From the NCBI RefSeq assembly GCF_029937755.1, contig NZ_JAPYPG010000002.1, positions 35,648-99,647 of the forward strand: a stretch of DNA of 64,000 bases, read 5' to 3'. This stretch comes from Henriciella sp. (lineage in GTDB: Bacteria; Pseudomonadota; Alphaproteobacteria; Caulobacterales; Hyphomonadaceae). The notes below the pieces were generated by a model. The model was not told the DNA's origin. It saw only the letters and a program-made list of their open reading frames with translations, and ran no database searches. Positions 60,711 to 64,000 of this stretch are shown piece after piece (position 1 is the stretch's first letter; each line of letters opens with the position of its first letter). The position numbers were made by a program, and so were the translations under genes.

Positions 60711-60735
60711 GAACGCATGTAGAACATGCGTGAAC
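60711..60735 (+). promoter_or_regulatory. SOS box (LexA operator) upstream of lexA
   Basis: GAAC occurs three times, at 60711, 60722 and 60732. The first pair is separated by exactly seven bases, giving GAAC-N7-GAAC, the complement of the alphaproteobacterial GTTC-N7-GTTC LexA box; the last spacing is six. The same segment contains a perfect inverted repeat, ACGCATGT-AGA-ACATGCGT. It lies 28 bases before the lexA start, so it indicates autoregulation. Confidence 0.85.
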
Positions 60736-60762
60736 AGATTCGGTTGATTTGGAGGGCACGAC

Positions 60763-61446
60763 GTGCTGACCAGTAAACAAAGAGAGCTTCTTCTCTTCAT
60801 TCATGAGCGTATCAAACAGGATGGCGTTTCGCCATCCTTTGACGAGATGAAGGAAGCGCTGAATCTTGCCTCCAAATCCGGCATTCACAGGCTTATTACG
60901 GCGCTGGAGGAACGAGGCTTCATCAAGCGTCTGGCAAACCGTGCACGCGCCCTGGAAGTTATCAAGCTGCCGGATTCAGCGACGCCCTCCGCGCCCCCCA
61001 AGGGCCGGCAGGTCTTTCGCCCGAGTGTGGTTGGCAACGAGACTCCCCCGCCGGCCATGGCCCGTCACACTATTCCGGTACTCGGACGGATCGCAGCCGG
61101 TGTTCCGATCGAAGCAATCCAGAACGAGACCCACCGGATTCGCCCGCCGGATGATCTTCCCGAGGGTGATGATCACTTCGCGCTCGAAGTGAAGGGTGAC
61201 TCCATGATCGATGCAGGCATTCTTGATGGTGATCTGGTCATTCTGAAGCGTACCGAGGATGCCAACACCGGCGACATCGTCGTGGCGCTGATCGATGAGG
61301 AAGAGGCGACGCTCAAGCGGCTCCGCAAAAAGGGTGCATCAATTGCCCTCGAAGCGGCCAATCCTGCCTTCGAGACCCGAATTTTTGGTCCGGACAGGGT
61401 TCGCGTTCAGGGCCGACTGGTCGCCTTGGTACGTCGTTACGACTGA
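60763..61446 (+). CDS. lexA: SOS repressor LexA
   Basis: LexA represses DNA-repair genes until RecA filaments trigger its self-cleavage. The 227-residue protein has a winged-helix DNA-binding domain (1-65), a 40-residue linker, the cleavage site Ala112-Gly113 in [10 protein letters not shown], and the Ser-Lys dyad S147 (GDSMID) and K185 (ATLKRL). The start is GTG at 60763, preceded by GGAGGG. The 3' end overlaps comEC by ten bases tail to tail. Confidence 0.97.
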   Translation: MLTSKQRELLLFIHERIKQDGVSPSFDEMKEALNLASKSGIHRLITALEERGFIKRLANRARALEVIKLPDSATPSAPPKGRQVFRPSVVGNETPPPAMARHTIPVLGRIAAGVPIEAIQNETHRIRPPDDLPEGDDHFALEVKGDSMIDAGILDGDLVILKRTEDANTGDIVVALIDEEEATLKRLRKKGASIALEAANPAFETRIFGPDRVRVQGRLVALVRRYD

Positions 61447-63452
61447 TCTTCACGATCACCGAGGCATGGCGTCCAGGGCCGGTTCCCACAGCGGGGCCGG
61501 TGCGCGCTTAGCCGCGCCCCGACAGATCGCTTTACGCTGACCGCTCCACCTGCCTTTATGTCGGACCAATCACTGAAAACCGCGCCAGGCCAGCAGGAGT
61601 CCGAAATGGGCCGGTCTGATATGACGATGGCAGCGCGCTCTTGGCATTGCGACTTCAACCAGCCCGTCCGTCCAAGCAGGACTGTCCCGGCCCTGCTTTC
61701 GATTTTGCACCCATCCTGTCCACCACAGTCTATTGATGTTGGGATGTCGGCAAATTGCAGAGGTGACAAGCCCTCCCCGTCCATGAAGTTGAGTCTCTGA
61801 AATCCATCATCTGTAGAGACGTACACGTCTCCCGAGGAGGACCAGTGCATGATTGTTGCTGGTGAGGCTGCCCAAACGAGGACAGCGGCCATACAGGCCC
61901 CTGCACCACTTGCCATACGCCTCAGCACATTCGTTTCCAGACAGGCCGCAGTTAGTCCCGCAATGAGGATTAGCAGAACCACGGAAGGCATCTGCGCACC
62001 GACACTGAATCCGGCCGCACCATCGCCAGCAGCCCAGTGCGCAATCGCCAGCACGCGCTCCAGAGACCACCCGAACAGCCGCAAGAATACATCTGACAGT
62101 CCAAACGGCAGGCTTACCAGCGCAAGCCCCGCGGACGGCGCACTGAGGAAGGTTATAATTGGCATTGCAAGCAGATTCGCTGCGAGCCCCAGCGGCGCCA
62201 CCCTGTCAAAATGATAAAGCGCGAAAGGTGCAGTCGCCACGGCACCTACGATAGATGTAACCGCCAGGGATTTGAGGACAAATCCCGTGCCGCGCCTGCC
62301 GGACTCTCCGCGTTCGGCCTGCCGGCGGGCCCATGCCTCGTATGTAACAATCAGTGCCCCAGTCGCCGCAAAGGACATCTGGAACCCCGGTGTCATCACG
62401 CTGGAAGGCTGCATTATTATGACAGCGATCATGGCAAGCGCAAAGGTGCGCAGACTGAATGGCGACCGGTCCAGTATCATGGCCAGGAAAACGACACTCG
62501 CCATGATGAAAGCCCGCTGCGTCGAGATGCTCGCGCCCGAGAGGATCATGTACAGGAACGTCGCGGCCATCGCGGAGGCCGCAGCCGGCTTCTGCGTAGG
62601 CACACGCAGCGCCAGCCACTCCCACATGGACAGGCCACGCTTGATGGCGAAAAAGACAAGGGTACCCACAATGCCCAGATGCAGACCGGATATGGCCAGC
62701 AGGTGCGCGAGCCCGGAGTTGCGTAATGCCTCCATGTCAGCTTGAGGCATAAAGCTGCGGTCGCCTGACGTCAGGGCTGCAGCGAAGCCGCCCGCACGCT
62801 GTCCTGCTGCTTCTTTGACATGGCGTGCCAAGCCGCGCCTGGTCGTGGCGACACGGTTGCGTATTCTCGCAGCGGCGTCATTTTCCACGCCCAACACGCC
62901 ACCCCGACACCGTCCCATGACATATCCTACGCCATCCAGGCCTTCGAAATAGGCCTGACGGTTAAAGGGATAGTCGCCCGGCAACTCTGGCTGAGGAGGT
63001 GGGCGGATCACAGCCCAGCACCTTACGAACCGCCCTGTTTCGACTGCAAGCCGATTGGTGTGGGTCAAGCGGACGAGGCGGGGTAAAGTCGCTGAAGACG
63101 CTCCTGAAACAGCATGAACATCAAGCACGAGTCTTACCCCGTTCTGCCCTGGCTCAATATCGCTGATCCACCCCTCCAGCATCACAGGTCCAATCGTGGA
63201 GGTCACATAGGGCGGCCCTCGAAAGTCTGTGTGGGCCTTTGCGCAGATCAGCCCGCAGGCTGAACCGCAAACAAGCAAAGCCGCCATGCGCGCAGATGGG
63301 GGCATGGGCCATCGCCTGAGCCCCCACCAAACGGCCAGCAGGACGACCAAACACCCTGTCAGCAAGGTGCCCAGAGCGGGCTCGAAGGTCAGGGAGTAGT
63401 AAAGCGCTGCACCCGCGCACATGCCAAGAGCGACGTATAGCGGTGCGCGCAT
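61437..63452 (-). CDS. comEC: ComEC/Rec2-type DNA uptake channel
   Basis: ComEC is the inner-membrane channel for single-stranded DNA in natural transformation. The 671-residue version taken here has two N-terminal helices, a soluble OB-type region (about 75-190), and the competence helical domain with [25 protein letters not shown] and [14 protein letters not shown]. The C-terminal extension lacks the usual metallo-beta-lactamase motif (HxHxDH). The start is uncertain: the ATG at 63452 is the first inside the spacer, and the frame is open back to 63926, where it would overlap gltX. Confidence 0.85.
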   Translation of the reverse strand: MRAPLYVALGMCAGAALYYSLTFEPALGTLLTGCLVVLLAVWWGLRRWPMPPSARMAALLVCGSACGLICAKAHTDFRGPPYVTSTIGPVMLEGWISDIEPGQNGVRLVLDVHAVSGASSATLPRLVRLTHTNRLAVETGRFVRCWAVIRPPPQPELPGDYPFNRQAYFEGLDGVGYVMGRCRGGVLGVENDAAARIRNRVATTRRGLARHVKEAAGQRAGGFAAALTSGDRSFMPQADMEALRNSGLAHLLAISGLHLGIVGTLVFFAIKRGLSMWEWLALRVPTQKPAAASAMAATFLYMILSGASISTQRAFIMASVVFLAMILDRSPFSLRTFALAMIAVIIMQPSSVMTPGFQMSFAATGALIVTYEAWARRQAERGESGRRGTGFVLKSLAVTSIVGAVATAPFALYHFDRVAPLGLAANLLAMPIITFLSAPSAGLALVSLPFGLSDVFLRLFGWSLERVLAIAHWAAGDGAAGFSVGAQMPSVVLLILIAGLTAACLETNVLRRMASGAGACMAAVLVWAASPATIMHWSSSGDVYVSTDDGFQRLNFMDGEGLSPLQFADIPTSIDCGGQDGCKIESRAGTVLLGRTGWLKSQCQERAAIVISDRPISDSCWPGAVFSDWSDIKAGGAVSVKRSVGARLSAHRPRCGNRPWTPCLGDREDQS

Positions 63453-63584
63453 GAGACCCAGCGTGGCGCCATTGTCCGTGCTATCCACTGGCGCCACATC
63501 AGTCTTGCTCTTGCCTGATCGCGATTGAGCGTGTTGATGGCGGCCAGAAGAAAGGCCCGGAAAACTGGAGGACTGGTCAGACAG

Positions 63585-64000
63585 ATGAGTGTGGTTACCC
63601 GTTTCGCCCCCTCCCCGACTGGCATGCTGCATATTGGCGGTGCCCGGACTGCTCTTTTCAACTACCTGTACGCACACCGCAACCAGGGAAAATTCCTTTT
63701 GCGGATCGAGGATACCGACAAGGCGCGCTCTACGCAGGAAGCCGTGGACGCGATTCTCGACGGGATGGCATGGCTCGACCTCGAAGCTGATGGCGAGATT
63801 TACTATCAAAGCCAGCGCGCCGACCGGCACGCAGAAGTCGCCGAAGCGCTCGTTGAGCATGGCGCGGCGTTTCGCTGCTACATCACGCCAGAAGAACTTC
63901 AGGCACGGCGCGAGGAGGGCGAGCAAGCCCGCGCCGAGTCAAAATCTGACGACCTGACCGAGGAGGCACGCACCGCTCTCAAGCAAAAGGCGGAGCGTCT
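63585..64000 (+). CDS. gltX: glutamyl-tRNA synthetase, N-terminal part (runs off the window)
   Basis: From the ATG at 63585 a 138-codon frame stays open to the edge. It begins [20 protein letters not shown], with the class I HIGH motif as HIGG, then LLRIEDTD and [12 protein letters not shown], the standard GluRS N-terminus. The KMSKS loop lies outside. It is divergent from comEC with a 132-base spacer; lexA-comEC-gltX order is familiar in alphaproteobacteria. Confidence 0.95.
   Translation, partial: MSVVTRFAPSPTGMLHIGGARTALFNYLYAHRNQGKFLLRIEDTDKARSTQEAVDAILDGMAWLDLEADGEIYYQSQRADRHAEVAEALVEHGAAFRCYITPEELQARREEGEQARAESKSDDLTEEARTALKQKAER

Noticed and set aside
63453..63926. 474-base N-terminal extension of comEC
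   Set aside because: Most of it is antisense to the unmistakable gltX N-terminus, and the encoded residues are not ComEC-like.

Overview
The window is a densely packed bacterial chromosome segment of about 58 % G+C by eye. It reads as an alphaproteobacterium, most probably from the Caulobacterales/Hyphomonadaceae/Parvularculaceae side of the class. The evidence is a MucR/Ros-type regulator, a C4-pathway 5-aminolevulinate synthase, a fused IspDF, a PDH E1-beta with an N-terminal lipoyl domain, the dusB-ntrBC-ntrYX-trk-hfq-hflX block, a GAAC-N7-GAAC SOS box and an NtrC without a GAFTGA loop. Placement below class level is inference. The content is core genome. I see no transposase, phage gene, CRISPR array, tRNA or rRNA, and no gene-free stretch longer than about 205 bases.

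Layout. 1-5002: the edge of nrdR, then glyA, mucR, hemA, a class II aldolase-like gene and nadK. 5003-8057: the yajC-secD-secF export operon (minus strand). 8178-10236: a TetR regulator with a palindromic operator, a PlsC-type acyltransferase and a small secreted protein behind an AT-rich repeat-bearing leader. 10300-18224: a nine-gene SUF iron-sulfur assembly operon (minus strand; cysteine desulfurase, sufB, SnoaL-like, lipoprotein, sufC, sufD, sufS, sufT, sufA). 18345-21540: an alpha/beta hydrolase, anmK and tyrS. 21537-33078: one long minus-strand series, dusB-ntrB-ntrC-ntrY-ntrX-trkA-trkH-hfq-hflX, joining nitrogen and redox two-component signalling, potassium uptake and RNA regulation. 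33195-36255: ispDF, pncC, a Coq10/RatA-like protein and lipA.

36405-44156 interrupts the familiar lipA-lpdA neighbourhood. It holds a stand-alone Aas-type acyl-ACP synthetase, then a three-gene set (secreted retropepsin-like protease, inactive transglutaminase fused to 7 TM helices, ATP-grasp glutamate-ligase-like enzyme), then a DECR-like SDR, a small membrane protein, an MscS channel and a PdeM-like phosphoesterase. The three-gene set is the best candidate in the window for a poorly described system: a predicted envelope amide-bond-forming or peptide-trimming pathway. 44206-54889: central metabolism on the minus strand (tpiA, secG, pyrG, rpmF, eno, ftsB-like, pdhA, pdhB, DUF5076-like, pdhC, lpdA). 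54977-61446: ppiD-trpE-trpG-trpD-trpC, coupled by ATGA overlaps, then lexA with its own SOS box. 61437-64000: comEC (minus) and the start of gltX (plus).

A recurring architectural feature is that convergent neighbours end on top of each other. Five convergent pairs share one CTAG palindrome, in which each strand reads its own TAG stop codon. A sixth pair abuts as TGATCA.
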